64,000 bases of DNA. Origin: Paenibacillus andongensis. GTDB lineage: Bacteria > Bacillota > Bacilli > Paenibacillales > NBRC-103111. The notes beneath the pieces are model-generated. The model saw only the letters and a list, made by a program, of their open reading frames with translations. It was not told the origin of the DNA and ran no database searches. The stretch is taken from positions 5,339,001 through 5,403,000 of the forward strand of contig NZ_CP104467.1 of the NCBI RefSeq assembly GCF_025369935.1. The letters run 5' to 3'. Below are positions 1 through 8,450 of this stretch, piece after piece. How positions within the stretch are numbered: the stretch's first letter is position 1; every line of letters begins with the position of its first letter. The position numbers and the translations under genes are program-made.

Positions 1-689
1 TCTGAACCATTGAAGACCACCGCAGGGTAAAATTGTGAAAGAATTTCAGTGGAAACATTCAAGACTGCAAACGTTCTCAGTTTAATTTTGAATTCATCAT
101 TAAATTTCTCCTTAAGATGATCAATGCTAATGATACAAACCATTAAACTATCTGCATTCAGTTGTATCTGAAACAAATTGCACTTCTCCTTGATCGGCTC
201 CTCCGGGACAAAAAAACTGTTGTCAGCAACCAAAAGACGATTTAGAAATTGTTCCTTTTCATTCAACTGGCTTTTGTATTCCATGTTTCGAATGATGCCG
301 ATTTGGCTCGATCTTTCCATGATGTTGCTTTTGGCTTTTAATAGAGCGCGGATAAATTCGTCATGTTCGAGAGGTTTTTGCAGATAACTGATTACGCCTA
401 TGTTGATTGCTTCTTTCACATATTCAAACTCTGCGTAACCCGTTAGCATAATGATCATCAGCTCGGGATGACGTTCTCGAATGATTTGGGAAAGCTCAAT
501 ACCGTTTATGAATGGGATGTTTATATCCATAATAATAATCTGTGGAACCATTTGCGATATACATTCTAAAGCCATTTCCCCATCAAAAGCTTCGCCGACA
601 ATCTCCATGCCCAGCGAATTCCAATCAATTGAATTTTTAATAAGCTGTACGATTAGAAATTCATCATCCACGATCAATACTTTGATCAT
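1..689 (-). CDS. YesN/AraC-type response regulator, 3' part outside window
   Basis: The frame runs from an ATG at 689 to the window edge without a stop, so the C-terminal part is missing. The first 120 residues are a CheY-like receiver: LIVDDE near the start, the phospho-acceptor Asp in IIIMDINIPF, and the conserved Lys in SYLQKP. A linker region as in YesN-type regulators follows; the expected C-terminal AraC helix-turn-helix lies beyond the edge. The start overlaps the last 26 bases of the upstream histidine kinase, so the two are translationally coupled partners. By family knowledge it would activate a nearby sugar transporter, most likely the two CUT1 permeases upstream. Confidence 0.88.
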   Translation of the reverse strand, partial: MIKVLIVDDEFLIVQLIKNSIDWNSLGMEIVGEAFDGEMALECISQMVPQIIIMDINIPFINGIELSQIIRERHPELMIIMLTGYAEFEYVKEAINIGVISYLQKPLEHDEFIRALLKAKSNIMERSSQIGIIRNMEYKSQLNEKEQFLNRLLVADNSFFVPEEPIKEKCNLFQIQLNADSLMVCIISIDHLKEKFNDEFKIKLRTFAVLNVSTEILSQFYPAVVFNGS

Positions 690-2493
690 CCCATGATTCC
701 TCCGTTTTCTGTAACACAGGCAAAATGATTTTCACTCGGGTGCCGTGACCGATTGTACTATAAATTTGAATGCCGTATTCCTGGCCAAAAAATAATTTGA
801 TTCTTTCGCTCACACTGCGGATACCGAAGGAGCTTCGCCCTGTCGATGTTTTCTCATTTGCAAAAATTTGCGTGATTTCGTCCTCATTCATACCAACCCC
901 ATCATCCGAAACGTAAAGAATCGCCTTATCTCCTTCCTGATAACCTTCTATTGCAATCAACCCTTTTTTGCGTATATTACGAATGCCGTGATATAAACAA
1001 TTTTCCAGAATAGGCTGAATGGAAAGGCAGATAATTAGGTTATTTAGCAGTTGAGGGTCCACGTTGATTTTAAAATCAAATTTATCCTGATATCTGAATT
1101 TTTGAATCATAAGGTAATTCTCTGCAATTTGCAGCTCCTCTCGAATAGTGATAGCCTTCTCCCCTTTACTTAAGACGAAACGATAAAACCTGGCGAGTGC
1201 TTTAACCATCTGAAAAGCATCTTCGTTTCGATTCATTTGTACAAGCGAGCAAACACTCTCCAACGTATTGTAGAGGAAATGCGGATGAATTTGCGCTTGC
1301 AATGCAAGCAGCTCATAATTTCTTTTCTTTTGTTGCTCCTCGTAGACCTGATCGATCAATTCGGATATTTGTTTGGTCATAATATTAAAGCGTCTTGACA
1401 CTACGCCCACCTCATCATTGCCTAGAGTAGGAATCGTCACATCAAAATCGCCAAGCCCCATTTTTTTAATAGACTTCGATAGTTTTACTAATGGCATTGA
1501 AATCGAACGAGAAAGTAAGATTGAGGAAAGAACTGCTAATAAAACACAGATAAAACCGGCTAGATAGATGATAAAGGAAACTTTGCTGTTGTCAGCCGTA
1601 ATTTCATCTAGCGGAATGACCCCCATCACAATCCAATGCATCCGTTCAAAATGTTTAGAGGTAATCAAATATTTTTCAGATTGAATATCAACAATTTGGT
1701 TTCCTAAAATCATTTCCTTCGCCTGTATGAAGTAACTTTCATTGCTGATATTTTTGAATATTTCTGACTTATTCTGCGAAGAAACAATGCTTCCTTTTTC
1801 ATTTACTATAAAATACCTCCCATTTATTCCGTAATGCAACTGCGAATAATTGTTCGAGATGATTTCCTCATTAATATTAATTAAAATATTGCCTAGCACG
1901 GCTCCATTGTTATATCCAATAATATTTTTCTTGAAGGAAATGACATTTGTACTCGGTTGGGTCGTTTCATAGTGTATTTTATACATATCTATCCATTTGC
2001 TATTTTCTGCTTTAAAACGCTCATCTTGCAAATCGGAATTCATCGCTTCGGTTTTTAGCTTGCTCGGGTTTACAAAACCAGATCCAACCGTGAAATTGTA
2101 ATTGGCATAGATGACGGCTGTACTCGCTTCGTTTCTAGGCTCCAATACACTATCCATAACAACGCCCAGCAATTTTTCGTTGTTCAATCTTTCTAAACTA
2201 TCCGTCATTTTGCTCTGACTTAATATGTCCTGCACAAAGTTATTTGCTATGAGAATGTTGGCAGAATGCTCTGCGGAATTGAGCAAGCTATCCAAGCCCT
2301 GCGTAAGCAATTCCAAGTTCTGAAAGGAGTTGTCCATTGTTTTTTGGATGATGATGTTAGAGGAAACCTTATTCGCTAGGGCAGCTAATAAAATAATCGG
2401 AATCACAATAGTAATGATGCTTGAGAAAATAATTTTTTTGATGATCGACAAATCATAGTACCATTTCTGTAAGATCCCGTTTAATCTTGCCAT
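664..2493 (-). CDS. YesM-type sensor histidine kinase
   Basis: Membrane sensor kinase of 609 aa. Order: a first membrane segment (about residues 18-40), an extracellular Cache-like sensor region to about residue 290, a second membrane segment, a HAMP linker, the His_kinase box with the phospho-acceptor His in QIHPHFLYN, and an HATPase domain (N-box around ENCLYHGI, G1 box DDGVGM). I chose the ATG at 2493 because a GGAGG lies nine bases upstream; an ATG at 2520 in the same frame has no such site. It overlaps the response regulator start and follows two sugar permeases, the classic layout in which an extracellular sugar signal controls a CUT1 importer. Confidence 0.93.
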   Translation of the reverse strand: MARLNGILQKWYYDLSIIKKIIFSSIITIVIPIILLAALANKVSSNIIIQKTMDNSFQNLELLTQGLDSLLNSAEHSANILIANNFVQDILSQSKMTDSLERLNNEKLLGVVMDSVLEPRNEASTAVIYANYNFTVGSGFVNPSKLKTEAMNSDLQDERFKAENSKWIDMYKIHYETTQPSTNVISFKKNIIGYNNGAVLGNILININEEIISNNYSQLHYGINGRYFIVNEKGSIVSSQNKSEIFKNISNESYFIQAKEMILGNQIVDIQSEKYLITSKHFERMHWIVMGVIPLDEITADNSKVSFIIYLAGFICVLLAVLSSILLSRSISMPLVKLSKSIKKMGLGDFDVTIPTLGNDEVGVVSRRFNIMTKQISELIDQVYEEQQKKRNYELLALQAQIHPHFLYNTLESVCSLVQMNRNEDAFQMVKALARFYRFVLSKGEKAITIREELQIAENYLMIQKFRYQDKFDFKINVDPQLLNNLIICLSIQPILENCLYHGIRNIRKKGLIAIEGYQEGDKAILYVSDDGVGMNEDEITQIFANEKTSTGRSSFGIRSVSERIKLFFGQEYGIQIYSTIGHGTRVKIILPVLQKTEESWDDQSIDRG

Positions 2494-2607
2494 AGAAACA
2501 CGCCTCCATTTCAGAATCAATTATATAGCCTTGCGTAACGAATAGAAACAACAAAAGGACCGACAAATTTTGCCGTGTCCATCGTAAAGATTGCTGTATT
2601 GCTTTGT

Positions 2608-3465
2608 TTAACCTTTGACCGCTCCTGCCAAAAGTCCCTTTTCCACTTTTTCCTGTAAAAAAATATATGTTGCAATAGGCGGTATAATTGTAATTACTGC
2701 AGCTGCGCTTATTCCGCCATAATCATTCGTCCTTTCACCAAAAAAAGATAGTAACCCTATGGAAACTGTGCTCAAGCTTGGCTTATGAATAAACATAAGC
2801 GGAAAAATCAGATTGTTCCAGGTTTGAATAAAATTGAAGATAGATGCTGTAGCTAGAGCCGGCATAGTCAACGGAACAATAATTTGTGCAAGAATACGCC
2901 AATGGGAACAACCATCTATGACTGCAGCCTCCTCTAATTCCGTTGGGATCGATTTCATAAATCCCACAAGGACAAATATAGTCATTGGAATACAAAATGC
3001 CGAAAATAAAAGGATCATAATAAAATAGTTGTCATTCCATTGAAACTTACCAAAGGCATAAGCTAAAGGAATAATGGTCGATTGTACGGGAATCATTAGG
3101 CCGGCAACAAAAAAAAGCAAAATAGCACCTTTAAATTTCAGTGTAAATCTGGATAAAACAAATGCGGCTAATAAGCAAACCAACGCGGTAAATATAAGTG
3201 TAGCTGCCGTCAAAAAAACAGTGTTCCGAAAATAGATTCCGATATGACCTGCATTCCAAGCGTGGATATAGTTGACAAAGGAAAACGAATCAGGCAGTCT
3301 AAAAGGATTTGCAAATATTTCGTCATTGCTTTTAAATGAAGAAAGCATTGAAAACGAAATAGGATACAAGCAAAAAACAGTAAATCCAGCTAAAAACATA
3401 TAAAATAACAAGGACGCAATATTGATTTTTATTTTCGGTGGAATAGCTGATGTTTGATTTACCAT
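2608..3465 (-). CDS. CUT1 carbohydrate ABC transporter permease, MalG type
   Basis: Inner-membrane permease of 285 aa with six predicted hydrophobic segments. The cytoplasmic EAA loop is visible as EEAAVIDGCSHWRIL in the C-terminal half, and the ending LLAGAVKG is typical of MalG/UgpE-type proteins. An AGGGG ribosome site precedes the ATG. It starts 18 bases after the partner permease and precedes the kinase. No substrate-binding protein or ATPase is present here; CUT1 systems often share an ATPase encoded elsewhere, and the binding protein may lie beyond the left edge. Confidence 0.92.
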   Translation of the reverse strand: MVNQTSAIPPKIKINIASLLFYMFLAGFTVFCLYPISFSMLSSFKSNDEIFANPFRLPDSFSFVNYIHAWNAGHIGIYFRNTVFLTAATLIFTALVCLLAAFVLSRFTLKFKGAILLFFVAGLMIPVQSTIIPLAYAFGKFQWNDNYFIMILLFSAFCIPMTIFVLVGFMKSIPTELEEAAVIDGCSHWRILAQIIVPLTMPALATASIFNFIQTWNNLIFPLMFIHKPSLSTVSIGLLSFFGERTNDYGGISAAAVITIIPPIATYIFLQEKVEKGLLAGAVKG

Positions 3466-3483
3466 AATGTTCGCCCCTTTATT

Positions 3484-4374
3484 TTATAATTCTTCTTTTT
3501 TCCACTGCATAAGCTTTAAGCTTATTACTGTTAATAGCAAACTGATTACAAATATGACTGTTGAAATTGCACTTCCCAAGCCATAATGCCCATATTTGAA
3601 TGCTTCTTCGTACATCAATGTCGCCGGGACTTGGGTTGAACCATTTGGACCGCCATTCGTCATAACAAAAATGATATCGAATATTTTTAATACGCCCGTA
3701 ATCACAAAAACAACTGAAATTTTAATCGATTCCCAAATCATTGGAAGTGTAATATGCACTAATTTTCGGAATCCTGCAGCTCCGTCCATTTTGGCAGAAT
3801 CATGAATTTCATCAGGTATGCCCGCTAAAGCTGCAAGACCAATCGTCATGTAATATCCAAAGCTTGACCAAGTAGTAACCAAAATAACGACCCCAAAAGC
3901 GGTGTTTTCGTCAACCAACCAAGTTCTCGTTAAATTGCTAAGTCCCAAAGAATGAAGCAAATGGTTAAGCGCTCCAGCATCGGTAGGGAAAAAGATAAAA
4001 TTCCACATCAGAAAAACGGAGGTGGCCGGTAATATTAAAGGAAAGAAAAATACTGCCTTAAAAAATCTCGTCGCTATTTGGATACGGCTCAAGACAATAG
4101 CTATAAAAAAACCAATAGGTATTTGCGTAAGAACGCTCCAAAAAACATATAAAAACACATTTTTGATAGAGGCTATAAATTCCTTGTCAGTGAATAATTC
4201 CTTAAAATTAGCCAAACCTACGAATTTCAAAGGAACGTTTTTAATGCCGGGCCAATCATGGAAAGCAAAATAAAACGAGGTCAACATGGGTATAACTTCG
4301 AATAACAGGTAAACGATTAGTGCTGGAAATAAAAACAACAACGCAATTTTTAAATTTTTTCTGTAATGTAACAT
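3484..4374 (-). CDS. CUT1 carbohydrate ABC transporter permease, MalF type
   Basis: First gene of the left operon. Its 296 aa carry about six membrane segments and an EAA loop (IHDSAKMDGAAGFRKL) typical of MalF/UgpA-type permeases. Two ATGs are possible, 4389 and 4374. The second follows a GGTGGTGGG stretch at a usable distance and gives the usual short basic N-terminus (MLHYRKNLK), so I prefer it. It pairs with the MalG-type permease to form the transmembrane channel. Regulation by the downstream YesM/YesN pair is inferred from context only. Confidence 0.9.
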   Translation of the reverse strand: MLHYRKNLKIALLFLFPALIVYLLFEVIPMLTSFYFAFHDWPGIKNVPLKFVGLANFKELFTDKEFIASIKNVFLYVFWSVLTQIPIGFFIAIVLSRIQIATRFFKAVFFFPLILPATSVFLMWNFIFFPTDAGALNHLLHSLGLSNLTRTWLVDENTAFGVVILVTTWSSFGYYMTIGLAALAGIPDEIHDSAKMDGAAGFRKLVHITLPMIWESIKISVVFVITGVLKIFDIIFVMTNGGPNGSTQVPATLMYEEAFKYGHYGLGSAISTVIFVISLLLTVISLKLMQWKKEEL

Positions 4375-4513
4375 CTTTCCCACCACCATTTCATGATTTC
4401 CGCTTCTAGAGTAAATTTATAATAATTTGAATGGAAATTGAATGTACTATCTTGATGTCGTTGGTAATAAATTTGCTTTCGTTATTTATTTGCCATCCAT
4501 GCCGACTAAAAGC

Positions 4514-4549
4514 AAAACATGACCGCCCCGAATGGGACGGTCATGTTTT
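4514..4549 (-). terminator. Intrinsic terminator after the GMC fragment
   Basis: A 16-base stem with one mismatch (AAAACATGACCG side against CGGTCATGTTTT) and a four-base loop lies just past the stop of the GMC remnant. On the minus strand it is followed by T-rich sequence. It insulates the left permease operon from the remnant. Confidence 0.8.
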
Positions 4550-4593
4550 CACTTCAACTATTTGTTCCTGATTACATGGTCTCGATGATATAA

Positions 4594-5562
4594 TCATGCA
4601 GTTCGAATAGCTAATGCGGTCGTAGTCAAAGTAGGGTTGGCAGGTCCGGTAAGGCGCACAACGCTATTGTCGGCTACATAAAGGCCAGGAACACCATGAA
4701 TTTGTCCGTGTGGGTTAGTAGCTGAAGTATTGGGATCGAGCCCCATCCGGCAGGTTCCGGTCTCATGGTTGACATTTCCTTGTGTAAGCAGGAAGGGCTC
4801 AACTTCAAAAGTCAACCCCATAGCTGCAACCGCATTTCGCATAAACCGGAACATCTCCTCTATCATAACCCGATCTTGGTTACTATATGAAAACGTAGTT
4901 TGTAATTTAGGCATGCCGTACTCATCGAGGATTTCCGGGTTCAGGTACACATGGTTTTCATAACGCGCTTCCATCTTGCCGGGACCGAAAAATCTGAATT
5001 TGGGTTCCTCTATGAACGGCTTTTGTTGATAAGCATACCAATAATAATCTTCAGGACCAGTCCCTATGCCGGTAATCAACAACTTGTGGTTATCTTGATT
5101 TGGAATCATCAGGCTGATGACTCCCGATATTTCGCCGAATTGCTCACGGCTTGCTTTGGCCACAGAAGTTAATTTGGGATGAGTAACCAAATAGTGCCCG
5201 ATGGCTTTCCCTGGTATGTCGGAATGAAGAAGAAGGCGAAGTGTCTCCCATGTCCCTGCCGAAAGCACAACCGTTTTGGCTCTAATTGTGTATGTTTCTT
5301 TGGAAGTGGTCATGACCTTTACGCCGCTAACTCTTCCTTTGTCGGTCAGCATTTGGGTGGCCCGGGTACTAACCGCCAAATCAAAGGGCCTGATGTTCAT
5401 CGCATATGCCAGTAAGTTTATTGAGCTATAAAAGACAGCAGAATGAATGACACCAAACCGGCTCGCTGCAAGGTCGATCGCCGAAGGCAGCGCCTGGGCA
5501 TCCGGAAATCCATTGGAACGCAGGCGATCAAGAATGGTTTCCTGCATCTTGGAATCTTCAGT
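4594..5562 (-). pseudogene. GMC oxidoreductase, C-terminal fragment
   Basis: The translation matches the later two thirds of a glucose-methanol-choline oxidoreductase: HETGTCRMG with the catalytic-region His, then PHGQIHGVPGLYVADNSVV and NPTLTTTALAIRTA near the C-terminus. The N-terminal FAD-binding glycine motif is absent. Homology starts abruptly at about 5562 within a frame that continues upstream as unrelated sequence. Family members are usually 500-560 aa, so this is a fragment. The upstream sequence is the start of a sugar permease in another frame, so the remnant probably arose by a large deletion. Confidence 0.82.
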
Positions 5563-5711
5563 TAAAAAGCATACACGAAGAAAACGGCCATCACGCACAG
5601 CAGTGAAGCAAGAAACAAATACCCCGCTGCGTGCTGCCGCCAATTCACAGGTTTCCTGACGGTTTGATTGCTAATCTTAACGACATTTTTGACGGGCATG
5701 AGACGATCCAT
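5563..5711 (-). pseudogene. N-terminal remnant of a MalF-type sugar permease
   Basis: An ATG at 5711 sits five bases behind a GGAGG. It encodes a short basic N-terminus followed by a hydrophobic stretch (AAGYLFLASLLCVMAVFF) like the first membrane segment of MalF/UgpA-type permeases. The frame stops at 5562, exactly where GMC oxidoreductase similarity begins in a different frame. I read this as the surviving start of a permease gene whose remainder was deleted together with the start of the GMC gene. The permease assignment rests on one membrane segment and is moderate. Confidence 0.5.
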
Positions 5712-5855
5712 AACAACCTCCATTATGTTCCAACTTCCTCTTCTATGCCGCTTAAAACCTTGGACGACGAGAGAGTCGTTATCATTGAAAACAGCTTTCT
5801 GTTGGAGTTTCCCATACAAAAAAAGAAAGGGCTTTTGCCCCCTCCATATCTTCAT

Positions 5856-6707
5856 TCATATTGTCGAATTAGACGTATTCGGATGATGAGTCAATCGATA
5901 AGCAGTCGGAGATAAGCCTGTCGATGATTTGAATAATTTGGATAAATAGGAGATATCGGGGATGCCAACTTTGGCGCCGATTTCCGCCAGCATGAGGTTC
6001 GTTGCGGTCAATAGCCACTTCGCTTCTTCGATCCTTTTTCTGTTCACGTATTGAATCGGAGATGTGCCGAATCGCCTTTTGAACACGCGGATAAAATAGT
6101 TGGGATGCAGATGGGCGCGTTCCGCCAGCTCGTCGATCGTTAAGTTTCGATAGTAGTTAAGATGAATGTACTCAATAACGGCTTGGAGCGGTTCAGACAT
6201 TGCAGCGGGTTCTACGCCTGACGCATCAGAAACTGCATGCTCAATATAATATGCAATCAGCTTAATTATGGCGGCTTTTACGAGCAAGGGAGCGGTTAGG
6301 GACCTATAGGGTTCGTAAGAAAGCAGTTCCTGGAACAGTCGCTGCGGCTCATCATCATCTTCCAGCTCGAGAAATACGGGGATTTTCAGCAATTCGAAAA
6401 GATTGTTTTCCCCGACCTTTGCCGTAAAATGACACCAATATTTCGTATAGCGCGGGCCGTCCGTAAAAGAGTACGATTGCTTCACTCCTTGCGGCATTAG
6501 GAACCACTGACCCGGTTTAGGCGCATATTCCGTATCGCCGATTTTCAGCCAGCCTTCGCCATCGCAAATCAAATAAAATTTGTTATAGTCCGGTGTGTAA
6601 TCGAGATCCCGCCAGTCGGTCCAAACCTGGTTATATCCCATTGCGGTTACGTGAACCTGAAGGTTATCAAGATAAAGCCGGATCAGTTGTTGCTCAGCAT
6701 TGTCCAT
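5856..6707 (-). CDS. AraC-family transcriptional regulator with cupin sensor
   Basis: A 283-aa cytoplasmic regulator. Residues about 20-110 form a cupin-like arabinose-binding-type domain (GWLKIGDTEYAPKPGQWFLMP region). Residues about 180-280 hold the two AraC helix-turn-helix motifs, including LHPNYFIRVFKRRFGTSP and IGAKVGIPDISYLSKLFK. It is divergently transcribed from the alpha-L-fucosidase across a 125-base intergenic region, so it most likely controls that gene in response to a fucose-containing sugar. The inducer is an inference. Confidence 0.92.
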   Translation of the reverse strand: MDNAEQQLIRLYLDNLQVHVTAMGYNQVWTDWRDLDYTPDYNKFYLICDGEGWLKIGDTEYAPKPGQWFLMPQGVKQSYSFTDGPRYTKYWCHFTAKVGENNLFELLKIPVFLELEDDDEPQRLFQELLSYEPYRSLTAPLLVKAAIIKLIAYYIEHAVSDASGVEPAAMSEPLQAVIEYIHLNYYRNLTIDELAERAHLHPNYFIRVFKRRFGTSPIQYVNRKRIEEAKWLLTATNLMLAEIGAKVGIPDISYLSKLFKSSTGLSPTAYRLTHHPNTSNSTI

Positions 6708-6832
6708 GGGTGATCACCGAATATGGAAAGATAGATAGTTTTATACAACAGGAAGTTAGGATTCTATATTCATGAGTATACCACAATACTGCTAGGATAA
6801 GGCTGTAGCAAAAAATAGGAGGCCTGATCAGT

Positions 6833-8332
6833 ATGGTTAAGGCGCACATCGCCAAGGGTCCTTTCGAACCCACATTTGAATCGCTCAGGAAATTCGAGTG
6901 CCCGGAATGGTTCCGGGATGCTAAGCTCGGCATATGGTCGCACTGGGGCGCACAATCGGTGCCAATGTACGGGGATTGGTATGCCCGGAACATGTATTAC
7001 GAAGGTTCCGAGCAATACCGATACCATATACGCCATTACGGACATCCGTCAAAATTCGGCTACAAAGATATCGTTCAGCTGTGGAAAGCGGAGAAATTCG
7101 ATCCGGAATCGCTGATGGACTTGTACGTGGCTGCCGGTGCCAAATATTTCGTCGCACAGGCTATGCACCACGACAACTTTTTCAACTACGATTCGAAAAT
7201 CCACCGCTGGAATTCGGTCAATATGGGACCGAAGAAAGATATCGTTGCACTGTGGAAATCTGCCGCTTCCCGCCGGGGACTACCCTTCGGATTGACCGAG
7301 CATCTGGGAGCGACGTTCAGCTGGTTTCAATTCAATAAAGGACGGGATAAGGAAGGCTCTTATGCGGGCATCCCTTATGACGGAAACGATCCCGAGCAGG
7401 AGGATTTGTACTTGCCGAACCGCAAGCATTATCACCCGGACAAACCGCAGTGGGACCCCAAGGATCCCTGGTATACATCCAATCCTTGGTGGCATCAGCG
7501 ATGGTTCGATATCATCAAGGAAGTCATCGATCTGTACCAGCCGGATCTGTTGTACTCCGACGGCGGGCTGCCGTTCGCCAGCTCCTGGGATAAAACGGAC
7601 GTCTCCTTGGAGGACCCGTCGTTCGCAGCCGGACTGAATGCGGTCGCGCATTTGTACAATACGAGCGCTGCGGTAAGTGGCGGTGTGAATCGCGCAGTTT
7701 ATAACCAGAAAGACCGCAGGCAGGACATTTACCGCATCGGCATCCTCGACATTGAGCGCAGCCAGGAGCCGGGTATCAAGCCTGAACCATGGCAGACCGA
7801 TACTTGTGTCGGGGATTGGTTCTATAATGTGAAAACTGTCTATAAGAAACCAGGGCACGTGATCGAAATCCTGGTCGATATCATTGCCAAAAACGGCAAT
7901 CTGCTCCTCAATATTCCGCAGAAGCCGGACGGTACGATTGATGACGAGTGCACGCATATCCTGCAGGAAATGGCCAAATGGATCCGGATTTGCGGGGAAG
8001 GCGTGTACGGCACCAGGCCGTTCCGCGTTTCTGGCGAAGGCCATTCCCGCGTCGTCATTGATCATTTCAAGGAAGATAAGGTGGAATGGAACTCCGACGA
8101 CTTCCGTTTCACCCAAAAGGGAAATACACTTTACGCATTCCAGATGCGGTGGCCGGAAGATCAACGTGCCGTTATACGTACATTGACCCAGGCAGACAAA
8201 GTGGAATCCGTCCGGCTGCTTGGCGTTGGCGAAGTACCGTTCGAACAGCCGTACGGGGCGCTCATCGTTTCGCTCCCGGATCGGCAGCCGACGCCGTACG
8301 TCAACTGCCTGGCGATCGAACTTAAGCCGTAA
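6833..8332 (+). CDS. Alpha-L-fucosidase, GH29
   Basis: The only confident plus-strand gene. Its 499 aa match GH29: KLGIWSHWGAQSVP near the N-terminus, AKYFVAQAMHHDNF, and the nucleophile Asp expected in PDLLYSDGGLPF, followed by a C-terminal beta-domain. No signal peptide is visible, so it should act in the cytoplasm on imported fucosylated oligosaccharides. A GGAGG lies nine bases before the ATG. It sits between its likely AraC regulator and an LplB-type importer. Together with GH74, GH5 and GH2/GH42 sequences further right this fits xyloglucan side-chain removal. Confidence 0.93.
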   Translation: MVKAHIAKGPFEPTFESLRKFECPEWFRDAKLGIWSHWGAQSVPMYGDWYARNMYYEGSEQYRYHIRHYGHPSKFGYKDIVQLWKAEKFDPESLMDLYVAAGAKYFVAQAMHHDNFFNYDSKIHRWNSVNMGPKKDIVALWKSAASRRGLPFGLTEHLGATFSWFQFNKGRDKEGSYAGIPYDGNDPEQEDLYLPNRKHYHPDKPQWDPKDPWYTSNPWWHQRWFDIIKEVIDLYQPDLLYSDGGLPFASSWDKTDVSLEDPSFAAGLNAVAHLYNTSAAVSGGVNRAVYNQKDRRQDIYRIGILDIERSQEPGIKPEPWQTDTCVGDWFYNVKTVYKKPGHVIEILVDIIAKNGNLLLNIPQKPDGTIDDECTHILQEMAKWIRICGEGVYGTRPFRVSGEGHSRVVIDHFKEDKVEWNSDDFRFTQKGNTLYAFQMRWPEDQRAVIRTLTQADKVESVRLLGVGEVPFEQPYGALIVSLPDRQPTPYVNCLAIELKP

Positions 8333-8351
8333 ATATAAGATATAGCATGAA

Positions 8352-8383
8352 GGTAGCCTTTTTGAAAAGGCTGCCCTCTTTTT
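8352..8383 (+). terminator. Intrinsic terminator of the fucosidase gene
   Basis: A GC-containing stem (GGTAGCCTTTT paired with AAAAGGCTGCC, one internal mismatch) followed by CTCTTTTT ends the plus-strand fucosidase transcript 20 bases after its stop. Confidence 0.85.
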
Positions 8384-8390
8384 CATAAAT

Positions 8391-8428
8391 GGGTCCCGCC
8401 AACAAGACATGATTTGTTGGCGGGACCC
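8391..8428 (-). terminator. Perfect 15-bp hairpin between convergent genes
   Basis: GGGTCCCGCCAACAA is perfectly repeated in inverted orientation around an eight-base loop, 22 bases past the minus-strand SBP stop. There is no long T tract on either side. It probably ends or stabilises the SBP transcript, and it works beside the fucosidase terminator. Confidence 0.7.
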
Positions 8429-8450
8429 CTAGATGCTTAAGTAACCTCGA

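Noticed and set aside
7280..8410. 376-codon minus-strand open frame opposite the GH29 gene
   Set aside because: It mirrors the fucosidase codons, has no ribosome site and no recognisable domain, while the plus frame has full GH29 motifs.
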